Source: Rhodomicrobium sp. R_RK_3 (lineage in GTDB: Bacteria; Pseudomonadota; Alphaproteobacteria; Rhizobiales; Rhodomicrobiaceae). From it: 64,000 nt of DNA. The position numbers were made by a program, and so were the translations under genes. Below the pieces are notes generated by a model. It was not told the origin of the DNA and did no database searches. It saw only the letters and a list, made by a program, of their open reading frames with translations. Positions 19,523 to 28,549 of the stretch are shown here, one piece after another. The stretch's first letter is position 1. Each line of letters starts with the position of its first letter. The stretch lies in the NCBI RefSeq assembly GCF_002198715.1, contig NZ_MWLK01000001.1, positions 168,911 through 232,910 of the forward strand, given 5' to 3'.

Positions 19523-20161
19523 ATGGTCTACGCCGTCAAGGAAATCTTCTACACGCTGCAGGGCGAAGGCGCGCAGTCGGGCCGCGCGGCGGTGTTCCTG
19601 CGCTTTGCCGGCTGCAATCTGTGGACCGGACGCGAGCAGGACCGCGAGAATGCCGTCTGCCGCTTCTGCGACACCGATTTCGTCGGCACGGACGGCACCG
19701 GCGGCGGCAAGTTCGCCGGCCCGGAGGCGCTGGCCGAAGCGGTTGCCGGCCTCTGGCCGGCCGACGCCATACGGGGAAGACCATACGTCGTCTGCACCGG
19801 CGGCGAGCCGCTGCTGCAACTCGACGCGCCGCTGATCGACGCCCTCCATGCGCGCGGCTTCGAGATCGCCATCGAGACCAACGGCACGCTGGCCGCGCCG
19901 CCCGGCATCGACTGGATCTGCGTCAGCCCGAAGGGCCGCGCGCCGCTGGCGCAGCGCTCGGGCGACGAGCTTAAATTCGTCTACCCGCAGACCGACGCCG
20001 ATCCGGCCTCCCTCGAAGCGCTCGACTTCACCCATTTCTTCCTGCAGCCGATGGACGGCCCGCGCCTTGCCGCCAATCTGGCCGAGACCGTGGCCTATTG
20101 CCTCGCCCATCCGCGTTGGCGTTTATCTTTGCAGACGCATAAGCTTGCTGGCATTCCCTGA
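19523..20161 (+). CDS. queE: 7-carboxy-7-deazaguanine synthase, radical SAM
   Basis: 212 residues from ATG 19523; the frame is open upstream into the AraC gene, but homology begins at MVYAVKEIFYTLQGEG. The radical-SAM cysteines are spaced CX14CX2C (C-NLW to AVC-RFC). This is the unusual spacing known from some QueE proteins, such as that of Burkholderia multivorans, rather than CX3CX2C. The SAM-binding glycines CTGGEPLLQ are present. It converts 6-carboxytetrahydropterin to 7-carboxy-7-deazaguanine in queuosine synthesis. queD-like and queF genes follow; queC is not in the window. No preQ1 riboswitch is recognisable upstream. Confidence 0.92.
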   Translation: MVYAVKEIFYTLQGEGAQSGRAAVFLRFAGCNLWTGREQDRENAVCRFCDTDFVGTDGTGGGKFAGPEALAEAVAGLWPADAIRGRPYVVCTGGEPLLQLDAPLIDALHARGFEIAIETNGTLAAPPGIDWICVSPKGRAPLAQRSGDELKFVYPQTDADPASLEALDFTHFFLQPMDGPRLAANLAETVAYCLAHPRWRLSLQTHKLAGIP

Positions 20162-20221
20162 ACAAGCTACCACATTGACGGCTCATGACGGCCACGCGCC
20201 GCGCCACAGCCGAGATGCTCC

Positions 20222-20587
20222 ATGCAGATCTATAAAGAATTCACATTCGAAGCCGCGCATTTCCTGCCGTCCGCCGCGCCGGGGCATCCGAATTCGCGCA
20301 TCCACGGCCACTCCTTCCATGTGCGCGTCACCGTCGATGGCGAGCCGGATCCCGAGACCGGCCTCGTCGTGCATTTCGACGATTTCGCCGCCTCCATCGA
20401 GGACGTGCGCCTCGAGCTCGACCACCAGTTTTTGAACGAGGTCGAAGGCATCGGCGCGCCGACGCTGGAAAATATCACAGTCTTTCTCTGGAACCGTCTG
20501 GAGCCCCGGATTCCCGGCCTTTGGGAGGTTCACATTTCGCGCCCCTCATGTCATGAAGGATGCATCTACCGGGGGCGTAAGGTGTGA
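20222..20587 (+). CDS. queD: QueD-like 6-carboxytetrahydropterin synthase family protein
   Basis: 121 residues with the T-fold layout of QueD. Zinc ligands H13, H28 and H30 (AAH and HGH) are present, as is the LDH dyad in ELDHQFLNE, and the C-terminal GCIYRG fits. Compared from memory with E. coli QueD, two functional residues differ. The catalytic Cys27 is Asn24 here (PNSRIHGH), and the substrate-anchoring Glu110 is Pro108. The neighbours queE and queF argue for a queuosine role, but the chemistry may differ or depend on another QueD. The stop overlaps the queF start. Confidence 0.8.
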   Translation: MQIYKEFTFEAAHFLPSAAPGHPNSRIHGHSFHVRVTVDGEPDPETGLVVHFDDFAASIEDVRLELDHQFLNEVEGIGAPTLENITVFLWNRLEPRIPGLWEVHISRPSCHEGCIYRGRKV

Positions 20588-21054
20588 TGGCTGAGGGAAG
20601 CGACGAGATCGATCTGCGGCAGCTCGGGCACACCGTGCCCCTGCCCTCCTCGCCGGACGAAGCCCAACTCGAACGCGTCGCCAATCCGCATCCGGGCGAT
20701 GCCTATCTGATCCGCTTCACCGCGCCCGAATTCACCTCGCTCTGCCCGATCACCTGCCAGCCTGATTTCGCCCATATCGTCATCGACTACGTGCCCGGCG
20801 ACTACATCGTCGAGTCGAAATCGCTGAAACTCTATCTCGGCGCGTTCCGCAATCACGGCGCCTTCCACGAGGGCTGCACGCTCGATATCGGCAAGCGGCT
20901 GGTGGCGTTCCTCGCGCCCAAATGGCTGCGCATCGGCGGCTATTGGTATCCGCGCGGCGGCATCCCGATCGACATTTTCTGGCAGACCGGCGCGCCGCCG
21001 GAAGGGCTGTGGCTGCCGGACCAGGGCGTCGCCCCCTATCGCGGGCGGGGCTAG
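20587..21054 (+). CDS. queF: NADPH-dependent 7-cyano-7-deazaguanine reductase (preQ0 to preQ1)
   Basis: 155 residues, the size of the short, single-domain QueF class. The nucleophile Cys53 lies in [11 protein letters not shown] with Asp60 nearby, and the QueF family motif ESKSLKLYL is present, followed by FHEGCT. It starts at the ATG overlapping the queD stop; a GTG three bases earlier is possible. It reduces the nitrile of preQ0 to an amine in queuosine tRNA modification. Confidence 0.92.
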   Translation: MAEGSDEIDLRQLGHTVPLPSSPDEAQLERVANPHPGDAYLIRFTAPEFTSLCPITCQPDFAHIVIDYVPGDYIVESKSLKLYLGAFRNHGAFHEGCTLDIGKRLVAFLAPKWLRIGGYWYPRGGIPIDIFWQTGAPPEGLWLPDQGVAPYRGRG

Positions 21055-21056
21055 CT

Positions 21057-22052
21057 GTGCCGCAGACGAAGAGCCTCATCATCACCAATGGCGACACAGC
21101 GGCCGACAAGATGCGGGAAGCCCGCATCAACGGCGACATTCTGTGCTGGCGCGACATTCTGCATGAGGGCCCGGTACCGCTGACCGACAGTTTCGAGGAG
21201 CTGTCGGCGATCCGCGTCGATTACCTCGCTGGCGGCGGCTGGGGCGAGCCGCAGGAAATCTACACCGCCTTCGCCGAGCGCGACGCCATCATGCGCAGCC
21301 TCGCCGACTATTCCGACATCACCCTCTGGTTCGAGCACGACCTCTACGACCAGCTCCAGCTTTTGCAGATCCTCGACTTCCTCAGCCGCGAACCGTCGGT
21401 GCATCCGCGCCTGTCGCTGATCCAGGCGGGCACATTCATCGGCCGTGAGACGCCGTCGCGCCTGCGGATGCATCTAAAACTGCGCCGCCCAGTCAGCGAG
21501 CTGCAATTCGGCCTCGCGCAAGCCGCCTGGGCCGCGTTCCGCAGCCCGACGCCGGAAAGCTGGGTCGCGCTGCTGCGCTACGACACCTCCGCCCTCCCCT
21601 TCCTGCGCTCGGCCATCCTGCGCCATCTCGACGAATATCCCGCGCCCGGCACCGGCCTGACGCGCACGGAAACCTTCATCCTCGACATGATCTATACCGG
21701 CCACGCGACGCCGGTCGCGCTGTTCCATTTCTTCGAGGAGAACGAGGAAGCCCCGTTCATGGGCGACTGGAGCTTTTGGCGCATCCTGGACTCACTTTCG
21801 TCGGGCGCGGCGCCCTTCGTGACGGGGATGCGGATCGCGCATTTCTCGCCGGCCTTTTCCGAAGAGCAGCGCACCACTTATCTCGGCAGCGAGCTGAAGC
21901 TGACCGGCCTCGGCATGACCACCCTGACAGGCCGCAAGGACGCCATCGATTTCCGCCGCCTCGACCGCTGGATGGGCGGCGTGCATCTGACGAATAAGGG
22001 CTGCTGGCGCTGGGATGCGGGCAGCCGGAGCCTGGTGGCGCCGAGAATTTGA
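21057..22052 (+). CDS. DUF1835-family protein of unknown function
   Basis: 331 residues from a GTG two bases after the queF stop. The frame is open upstream but overlaps queF there. The N-terminal part (SLIITNGDTAADKMREARI, then DILHEGPVP) matches my memory of the DUF1835 family. The middle contains WFEHDLYDQLQLLQIL. The C-terminal third has an IDFRRLDRWMGGVHL region. Its function is unknown. Its position at the end of the que operon suggests cotranscription but does not prove a link to queuosine. Confidence 0.75.
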   Translation: MPQTKSLIITNGDTAADKMREARINGDILCWRDILHEGPVPLTDSFEELSAIRVDYLAGGGWGEPQEIYTAFAERDAIMRSLADYSDITLWFEHDLYDQLQLLQILDFLSREPSVHPRLSLIQAGTFIGRETPSRLRMHLKLRRPVSELQFGLAQAAWAAFRSPTPESWVALLRYDTSALPFLRSAILRHLDEYPAPGTGLTRTETFILDMIYTGHATPVALFHFFEENEEAPFMGDWSFWRILDSLSSGAAPFVTGMRIAHFSPAFSEEQRTTYLGSELKLTGLGMTTLTGRKDAIDFRRLDRWMGGVHLTNKGCWRWDAGSRSLVAPRI

Positions 22053-22091
22053 CGACCCTAGAGCTCACTAAACCTACAATCGAATCGAAAC

Positions 22092-22111
22092 GGGCCTCTT
22101 GATCTAGGCCC
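22092..22111 (+). other. Small hairpin after the DUF1835 gene
   Basis: GGGCCT and AGGCCC form a 6-bp stem with an 8-base loop, 40 bases after the DUF1835 stop. No T-run follows, so it is at best a weak terminator. The surrounding 22053-22247 is AT-richer than its left flank, and I see no gene in it. Confidence 0.3.
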
Positions 22112-22247
22112 TGGAGTCAGATCGAACTAACACGATGCAAACCGGTATCCCACTTCGCTGAAGAACGCTGTAATCGAAAACTCATAAAAGACGCTAACTG
22201 AGGCGTCGTAGCTTGTCGTCGGCCGGCTTACCGCTCATGGGTGCGCG

Positions 22248-22709
22248 ATGAACCATGCCCGCTCGGATTTCCTTCCTGATGAAGTGACCGCCGTAGATTT
22301 GAGCGGGTGGGCGGACATTTTGCCTGCGCAATGCCGTGTCTTGGGAGCCAACCTATTTGCCGATATATTTTTGGCTGATGCCACCGGCGCGATCCACATG
22401 CTGCAAGTATCTGCTGCTTCGATCACAAAGATCGCTCGTTCTAAGGAGGAGTTTTTTCAGCGCTGCTTTGATGATGAAGACGGTTGGTTATTGCGTCCGC
22501 TGGTGGATCGGTGCCGGTCGGCAGGAATGAATCCGACCACCTGTCAATGCTACGCCTTCACAACACTCCCCCTGTTCGGTGGAAAGTACCAAACCGACAA
22601 CATCTGGATGTGCTCGTGGAGTGAGTGGATCAGCTTTACGGCCTCGATCCATGTGCAGACCAAGGACTTGCCGAATGGCTCCCGTATTCAGATACGCATT
22701 GTAGATTGA
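22248..22709 (+). CDS. Tdi1/DUF1851-like immunity protein
   Basis: 153 residues, soluble, without a signal peptide. The C-terminal part (PLFGGKYQTDNIWMCSWSEW, then KDLPNGSRIQI) resembles the domain shared by the type VI secretion immunity protein Tdi1 and other DUF1851 proteins. The N-terminal part (LSGWADILPAQCRVLGANLF) also fits that family. No toxin gene or type VI secretion gene lies nearby, and base composition is lower in GC than the neighbours, so this may be an acquired orphan immunity gene. The family assignment is from recognition of motifs only. Confidence 0.6.
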   Translation: MNHARSDFLPDEVTAVDLSGWADILPAQCRVLGANLFADIFLADATGAIHMLQVSAASITKIARSKEEFFQRCFDDEDGWLLRPLVDRCRSAGMNPTTCQCYAFTTLPLFGGKYQTDNIWMCSWSEWISFTASIHVQTKDLPNGSRIQIRIVD

Positions 22710-22873
22710 ACATTGAGCTCACACACCCGGCCGATTGTCTCGGCGCATCGCTTGTGGACTCTGTTGCCGTGGCAGCTGCATCCCAAGCGATCGCCGAAAA
22801 CCTCGTTTCGCTACCGGATGGCGCTGAACGCGCTAATGGTTCGCTGCCCAGGCTAACGCAGGTCCCGGAGGTC

Positions 22874-23746
22874 TCACTCCCGCCCATAAACCCCCGGATT
22901 GTGCAGCAGCTCCATGCCTTGCGCATAGACCAGCGCCTTCGGCGTCACCCAGAACTTCCGCCCAAAGCTCTTGTCTCCGTCAAGCGCCAGCTCAGCCGCC
23001 TTCCAGACGCTGACCCAGACCAGCTTCGAGCAGTAAAACGCGCTCTCATCGCTGAGGTTGAAGCTCCAGAACCAGTAATCCTTGCCGAGGAAGCGGCTGG
23101 CTTCCGTGACGATGCGGCGGCGCTTGGCGGCTTCGATCTCCTTCAGCCGGCCGTGCCAGACATTGTAATCCTTGTGCTGGGCGATCCAGTCGGCGTAGGT
23201 CGTGCGGATGACGCCGTCGGGGAAGCGGCTGTAGAGCGATGCATAGCGGTATTTGGCGCGCGGCATGGCCTCGATCACCCAGGGTTTGCCGCTGCCGTCG
23301 ACCTCGATCAGGGCAACGTGGCCAACTTCCGGGAGCGCTGCCGGCATCGGCGAGATGCCGCGCGTGCGCAACCCCTCCGAGCCGGGCTCGGGGCTGCGGT
23401 CGGCTTCGAAATATTGGCGCTGGAAATCCTGGAAGGTGAGCTGCTCCATCTGGTCGGCGGCGGCCTTGTCGTCCGCTGTGCCGGATGTGCGCGCTCTCTC
23501 GATGAACGCCCGCTTCTCCTCCTCCCAGGCGACGGCCTCGGCGCTCGGCTGGATGCTGCGCAGGGCGAATTTCGGAATGAAGGCGCCGGGCTTGGCGGGC
23601 CAGAGGAAATCGCCGCTCTGGAACAGCTCGGCGCGGGGATGCGACGGCGTGGGGGCCGCCAGCGCGGCCCGCGTACCGAAACCCAGCACGGATATGGCGG
23701 AGAAACCCTGAAGCAAATCGCGACGGGAAAGTGTGTTGCGCAACAT
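22874..23746 (-). CDS. Exported permuted papain-like (YiiX/NlpC-P60 type) protein
   Basis: 290 residues from ATG 23746; an ATG at 23791 would add 15 residues without improving the signal. The twin-arginine signal TLSRRDLLQGFS is followed by a hydrophobic stretch and an AAP cleavage region. His143 (VGHVALIEV), Glu159 (WVIEA) and Cys239 (FYCSKLVW) come in the order His then Cys. This is the reverse of ordinary NlpC/P60 enzymes and is typical of circularly permuted members such as YiiX/YebB. A periplasmic amidase or peptidase role is inferred; the substrate is unknown. Confidence 0.65.
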   Translation of the reverse strand: MLRNTLSRRDLLQGFSAISVLGFGTRAALAAPTPSHPRAELFQSGDFLWPAKPGAFIPKFALRSIQPSAEAVAWEEEKRAFIERARTSGTADDKAAADQMEQLTFQDFQRQYFEADRSPEPGSEGLRTRGISPMPAALPEVGHVALIEVDGSGKPWVIEAMPRAKYRYASLYSRFPDGVIRTTYADWIAQHKDYNVWHGRLKEIEAAKRRRIVTEASRFLGKDYWFWSFNLSDESAFYCSKLVWVSVWKAAELALDGDKSFGRKFWVTPKALVYAQGMELLHNPGVYGRE

Positions 23747-23847
23747 TTGGTGCACCCGAACGATAGCGCCCCGGATCGCGGGAGATTTCACCGCGCCAAA
23801 GCTGAAATGATGATGGCTCGAAGTTAGAAGAATTAATTTTGCATTTT

Positions 23848-24711
23848 TTATGATTGTTGGCGCGGCTTGACCACGGCGTCAACAGCCATCAGCCCCCGCA
23901 TCAGCGCCTCGAATTCCCGCAGCGGGACCATGTTGGGGCCGTCCGAGGGGGCGCGGTCGGGATCTTCATGCGTCTCGATGAACAGGCCCGCCACGCCGAC
24001 CGCCACCGCCGCCCTTGCCAGCACCGGCACGAAGCGCCGGTCGCCGCCGCTCGAGGTGCCCTGGCCGCCCGGCTGCTGCACGGAATGCGTCGCGTCGAAC
24101 ACCACCGGACAGCCCGTCTCGGCCATGATCGGCAGCGCGCGCATGTCGGACACCAGCGTGTTGTAGCCGAAGCTCGCGCCGCGCTCAGTCAGCAGCACGT
24201 TGGGATTGCCGACGGCCAGCACCTTGGCCAGCACATTCTTCATGTCCCAGGGCGCCAGGAACTGGCCCTTCTTGATCTTCACCACCCGGCCGGTCTTCGC
24301 CGCCGCGATGAGCAGGTCGGTCTGGCGGCACAGGAATGCCGGGATCTGCAGCACGTCGACGACTTCGCCGACGATGGCGCATTGCTCCTCGGTGTGGACG
24401 TCGGTGACGACGGGCAGGCCAAGGCTCTCGCGGATCTCGGCGAAAACGCCGAGCGCCCGGTCGAGGCCGATGCCGCGCGCGCCGGAAACGCTGGTGCGGT
24501 TAGCCTTGTCGAACGAAGTCTTGAACACGAGGCCGAGGCCAAGCCGGGCGCAGATCTCCTTGAGCGCCGCGGCCATTTCCAGGGCGTGGTCGCGGCTCTC
24601 CATCTGGCAGGGGCCGGCGAAGACGGCGAGCGGCGCGTCATTGGCCAGCGTCACGCTGCCGATCCGCACCGTTTTGTTGGGCGCAACACCCCGATCAGCG
24701 GAATTCGCCAT
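23848..24711 (-). CDS. kdsA: 3-deoxy-8-phosphooctulonate (KDO-8-P) synthase
   Basis: 287 residues. It condenses phosphoenolpyruvate and arabinose-5-phosphate to KDO-8-phosphate for lipopolysaccharide. The family motifs are clear: FAGPCQMESRDHALEMA, FKTSFDKANRTS, KKGQFLAPWDMKNVLAK and FDATHSVQQPGGQG. Cys35 in AGPC sits where metal-dependent enzymes (for example that of Aquifex) have the metal ligand and E. coli has Asn, so this is probably the metal-dependent class. An AT-rich stretch at 23821-23850 follows the stop. Confidence 0.93.
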   Translation of the reverse strand: MANSADRGVAPNKTVRIGSVTLANDAPLAVFAGPCQMESRDHALEMAAALKEICARLGLGLVFKTSFDKANRTSVSGARGIGLDRALGVFAEIRESLGLPVVTDVHTEEQCAIVGEVVDVLQIPAFLCRQTDLLIAAAKTGRVVKIKKGQFLAPWDMKNVLAKVLAVGNPNVLLTERGASFGYNTLVSDMRALPIMAETGCPVVFDATHSVQQPGGQGTSSGGDRRFVPVLARAAVAVGVAGLFIETHEDPDRAPSDGPNMVPLREFEALMRGLMAVDAVVKPRQQS

Positions 24712-24729
24712 ATAGCACTCCCTTGGCGC

Positions 24730-25617
24730 TCAGCCGCCATTGACGCGGATATTGCGCTCGACATTGGATTTCTGCCGCTCGAACAGCTCGGTCAGCGTCT
24801 CGTCGCCCTGATGCACGGCGTAGAGATTGATATAGACCATCTTGCCCGAGATGAACGAGATCGCCGAAACATCGACCTGCGTCTTGGGGTCGCCGTGCTC
24901 GGTGATGATATTCTGGATCAGCCCGAAATAGCAGGCATTGTCGTCCTGGCCAACCACGCCGAGAAAGCGCACCTCGTTCATTTTCGCGCCGGCCAGCACC
25001 TGCTCGAAGCGCTGGCGGACATCGCCTTCGCTTTTCGCTATCAGCTCGCCGCCATTGTCGCGCAACGTCTTGCACATGGTCTCGATATAGGGCTTTGCCG
25101 CGCCCTCCAGCTTCTTGTCGAGGAAATCGAGCGGCACCAGGAACTGGCCGTAATCGCTCAAGGTCTTGCGCTGGCCGGTGCGCCAGCTCTTGAGCTGCGC
25201 GCAATCGGCGAAGGCGCCGAGCATGCGCAGCTCGCCGCGGAAGATCGAATGGAGCAGGCTTTCGAGCCGGGCGTCGCTCGGCTGGGAGGCGTCGAGGAAG
25301 CAATGGCCGCCGGGCGGCTCCAGCGTCAGCCGGATATCGCCCAGCTTGACCTCGCTCCGGTCGGCGCCGCTGCCGAGCGCGGCGATGCGCTTGGCCTTCT
25401 GGTCCAGCTCCTCCGGCGTCGGCAGGCTGCGCGCCACGGCGACCGGCTTGCCGACGAGACCGGAGGCGAAGTCCACCATGTCGGCCTGGGTCACGACGTC
25501 GTCGGCGCGGCTCAGACTGTCCGCGCCGGTCTGGGCCATGGCCGCGCCCGCAAAACCCAACAGCAGGGCAAGTCCGGTGCCCGCACCGCGCAAAAACGCC
25601 GAAATCGCCGCCGCCAT
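24730..25617 (-). CDS. Secreted protein of unknown function
   Basis: 295 residues with a clear signal peptide (hydrophobic residues 10-27, cleavage near AMA-QTG). The mature part is soluble, with scattered Cys residues (GGHCFLD, FADCAQL, TMCKTL, NACYFGL) that could form two periplasmic disulfides. No domain is recognised. It lies 18 bases upstream of kdsA on the same strand, so the two may be cotranscribed. Confidence 0.65.
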   Translation of the reverse strand: MAAAISAFLRGAGTGLALLLGFAGAAMAQTGADSLSRADDVVTQADMVDFASGLVGKPVAVARSLPTPEELDQKAKRIAALGSGADRSEVKLGDIRLTLEPPGGHCFLDASQPSDARLESLLHSIFRGELRMLGAFADCAQLKSWRTGQRKTLSDYGQFLVPLDFLDKKLEGAAKPYIETMCKTLRDNGGELIAKSEGDVRQRFEQVLAGAKMNEVRFLGVVGQDDNACYFGLIQNIITEHGDPKTQVDVSAISFISGKMVYINLYAVHQGDETLTELFERQKSNVERNIRVNGG

Positions 25618-25793
25618 GCCCTGCCCTCACCCGAAATTAAGAATGACCGGCACCATAGCTCCGATGCGCCCCCGCGCCAACCGTTGAAGGTTTTTGCAGC
25701 GCTTTTACGGCCATTCGGACGACAGCGGGCTTGATCCGCCAGCGTCTTAGCGGTTCACTGCACGCAGAGGAAACGCAACAAAGGCGCCTCCCG

Positions 25794-26612
25794 ATGGCGG
25801 GGCTACTGGAAATACGCAACGTCTCGTTGCGCTTCGGCGGCGTGCGCGCGCTGTCCAATGTCAGCCTTGCCGTGGGCAAGGGCGAGCTGTTTTCCGTCAT
25901 CGGCCCGAACGGCGCGGGCAAGACCTCGCTGGTCAACTGCATTTCCGGCCGCTACCGTCCGACCGAGGGCCACGTCGTCTATAAAGGCCAGGACATCACC
26001 CGCCGCCCGCCCGCCGACCGCGCCAGGATCGGCATCGGCCGCACCTTCCAGAACCTGGCGCTGTTCCAGCATATGAGCGTGCTCGACAACATCATGGTCG
26101 GCCGCCATCACCTGCTGGCCAACAATTTTATCACCGGCTCGCTCTACTGGCTGACCGGCGCGCGCGCGGAGGAACTCACCCACCGCCGCCGCGTCGAAGA
26201 GATCATTGACTTCCTCGATTTGCAGCCCGTCCGCAAGGCGCAGGCCGGGACGCTCTCCTACGGCCTGCGCAAGCGGGTGGAACTGGCGCGCGCCATGGCC
26301 ATCGAGCCGGAACTGATCCTGCTCGACGAGCCGATGGCCGGCATGAACCTCGAGGAAAAGGAGGACATGGCCCGCTACATCGTCGACTTGAACGAGGAGT
26401 TCGGCATGACCGTGATCATGATCGAGCACGATATGGGCGTGGTCATGGACATTTCCTCGCGCGTCGCCGTGCTGGATTTCGGGAAGAAGATCGCCGAGGG
26501 GGTGCCGGGCGAGGTGATGGCCAATGCGCATGTGCGGGCCGCCTATCTCGGCGAGGTGGACCCGGTGCTCGCCGATCCTGACGACGTGCCGCTGGCGGAG
26601 GCCGGCGCATGA
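25794..26612 (+). CDS. Branched-chain-type ABC transporter ATP-binding protein (LivG-like)
   Basis: 272 residues from ATG 25794 (MAGLLEIRNVSLRF); the frame is open upstream to 25731. Walker A GPNGAGKTS, signature LSYGLRKRVELARA, which is the LivG variant rather than LSGGQ, and Walker B LILLDEPMAGMN are present. The C-terminal part has VIMIEHDMGVVMDIS. It starts an operon with an acyl-CoA synthetase, two permeases, a binding protein and a second ATPase. ATGA overlap couples it to the synthetase gene. Confidence 0.88.
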   Translation: MAGLLEIRNVSLRFGGVRALSNVSLAVGKGELFSVIGPNGAGKTSLVNCISGRYRPTEGHVVYKGQDITRRPPADRARIGIGRTFQNLALFQHMSVLDNIMVGRHHLLANNFITGSLYWLTGARAEELTHRRRVEEIIDFLDLQPVRKAQAGTLSYGLRKRVELARAMAIEPELILLDEPMAGMNLEEKEDMARYIVDLNEEFGMTVIMIEHDMGVVMDISSRVAVLDFGKKIAEGVPGEVMANAHVRAAYLGEVDPVLADPDDVPLAEAGA

Positions 26613-28546
26613 CGGCCGGGATCGCGGCGCGGCTCGCCGAGGCGGATACGTTTCCCAAGCTGCTGCGCCTGAACGCCCGCGAGCACCCCGCCGACATCGC
26701 CCTGCGCGAGAAGGACTTTGGCATCTGGCACGCCTGGAGCTGGCAGCGCTATCACGAGCGCGTCCGCGATTTCGCGCTCGGCCTGAAGGCGCTCGGCATC
26801 GGCGAGGGCGATGTGGTGGCGCTGATGGGCGACAACCGGCCGGACTGGGTGGCAGGCGAAATCGCCGCGCATGCGGTGAAAGCGATGACGCTCGGCATCT
26901 ACCGCGACGCGCTGGAAGAAGAGGCCGCCTATCTCATCAACGATGGCGAGGCCAAACTCGTCATCGCCGAGGACGAGGAGCAGGCGGACAAGCTGCTCAA
27001 TCTCGCCGGGAGCATCCCGAGCCTCGCGCACATTGTCTATTGCGACCCGCGCGGCATGCGCAAATATGACGATCCGCGGCTGATCTCAGCCGAAGCGCTC
27101 GCCGCCAAGGGCCGCGAGCTGGCCGCCGCCGATCCCGGCCTCTACGACCGGCTCGTCGATGCGACCCGCGGGGGCGATGTCGCGATCCTGTGCACCACAT
27201 CGGGCACGACCGCCAATCCAAAACTCGCCATGCTGAGCGCCGGCGCGGTGCTCTTCCACTGCGCCGCCTATCTCGAGCGCGACCCGAAAGGCCCCGACGA
27301 CGAATATGTCTCCGTGCTGCCGCTGCCCTGGATCATGGAGCAGATCTATGCGCTCGGCAAAGCGCTGATCAGCCGGATGAAGGTCAACTTCGTCGAGGAA
27401 GCGGACACGATGATGCACGATTTCCGCGAGATCGCGCCGAGCTTCGTGCTGTTCGCCCCGCGCCTGTGGGAGGGCATCGCCGCCGACGTGCGCTCGCGCA
27501 TCATGGACGCCTCGGCGCTGAAGCGCGGCCTCTACAATTTCGGTCTGGCGCGCGGGCTGAAGGCGCAAGCGGAAGGCCGCCGCTCGCGCCTCGCGGAGCT
27601 GCTGGTGTTCCGTCCCTTGCGCGACCGTCTCGGCTTCACCCGGCTACGCTCGGCGGCGACGGGCGGCGCGGCGCTCGGCCCCGACACCTTCCGCTTCTTC
27701 CAGGCCATCGGCGTGCCGCTGCGCCAGCTCTACGGCCAGACCGAACTGCTCGGCGCCTACACCATCCACAAGGCGGGCGAGGTCGATTTCGACACGGTCG
27801 GCGTCGGCTTCACCGGCGTCGATATCCGCATCGACAAGCCCGACCCGAACGGCGTCGGCGAAGTGGTGGCGCGGCACCCGAACATGTTCTCGGGCTATTA
27901 CAAAGCGCCTGAGGCGACGGAGGCGGATCTGCGCGGCGGCTGGATGTATACGGGCGACGCCGGCTATTTCGACAAGAACGGCCACCTGATCGTCATCGAC
28001 CGCATCAAGGATCTCGCCGTCACCGCGCGCGGCGACCGCTATTCCCCGCAATATATCGAGAACAAGCTGAAGTTCTCGCCCTTCATCGCCGAGGCGGTCA
28101 TTACCGGGGCGGGGCGCGACTATCTCGCCGCGATGATCTGCATCCGCTTTTCGATCGTCTCCAAATGGGCGGAGAAGAAGCGCATCGCCTTTACAACCTA
28201 CAGCGACCTCGCCAGCCGCCCCGAGGTCTACGAACTCCTGCGCAAGGAAGTCGAGACGGTGAACGCCTCGCTGCCGGCGGCGCAGCGGATCGCGAAATTC
28301 ATCCTGCTCTACAAGGAGCTGGACGCCGACGACGGCGAGCTGACGCGCACCCGGAAAGTGCGGCGCGGCGTCGTCGCGGAAAAATACGGCACCATCATCG
28401 ACGCCATCTATGCCGGCCGCCCGGCCATCGACATCGACACCGTCATCCACTTCCAGGACGGCACCACCCAGCGCATCCAAACGACGCTCCCCGTCGCGGA
28501 CCTGACCGCCACCGCCCCGCCCTCCACGCCAGCGAAAGCCGCCTGA
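26609..28546 (+). CDS. Long-chain-type AMP-dependent acyl-CoA synthetase
   Basis: 645 residues, a long form of the ANL superfamily. The P-loop motif LCTTSGTTANPKLAML (about residue 195), the YGQTELLG motif, and the adenylate motif GWMYTGDAGYFDKNGHL followed by DRIKDLAVT are all present. It activates a carboxylic acid to its CoA thioester using ATP. Its location between the ATPase and permease genes of a Liv-type importer implies that the imported compound is a carboxylic acid, captured by CoA activation on entry. Chain length or aromatic preference cannot be read from the sequence. Confidence 0.88.
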   Translation: MTAGIAARLAEADTFPKLLRLNAREHPADIALREKDFGIWHAWSWQRYHERVRDFALGLKALGIGEGDVVALMGDNRPDWVAGEIAAHAVKAMTLGIYRDALEEEAAYLINDGEAKLVIAEDEEQADKLLNLAGSIPSLAHIVYCDPRGMRKYDDPRLISAEALAAKGRELAAADPGLYDRLVDATRGGDVAILCTTSGTTANPKLAMLSAGAVLFHCAAYLERDPKGPDDEYVSVLPLPWIMEQIYALGKALISRMKVNFVEEADTMMHDFREIAPSFVLFAPRLWEGIAADVRSRIMDASALKRGLYNFGLARGLKAQAEGRRSRLAELLVFRPLRDRLGFTRLRSAATGGAALGPDTFRFFQAIGVPLRQLYGQTELLGAYTIHKAGEVDFDTVGVGFTGVDIRIDKPDPNGVGEVVARHPNMFSGYYKAPEATEADLRGGWMYTGDAGYFDKNGHLIVIDRIKDLAVTARGDRYSPQYIENKLKFSPFIAEAVITGAGRDYLAAMICIRFSIVSKWAEKKRIAFTTYSDLASRPEVYELLRKEVETVNASLPAAQRIAKFILLYKELDADDGELTRTRKVRRGVVAEKYGTIIDAIYAGRPAIDIDTVIHFQDGTTQRIQTTLPVADLTATAPPSTPAKAA

Positions 28547-28549
28547 GCC

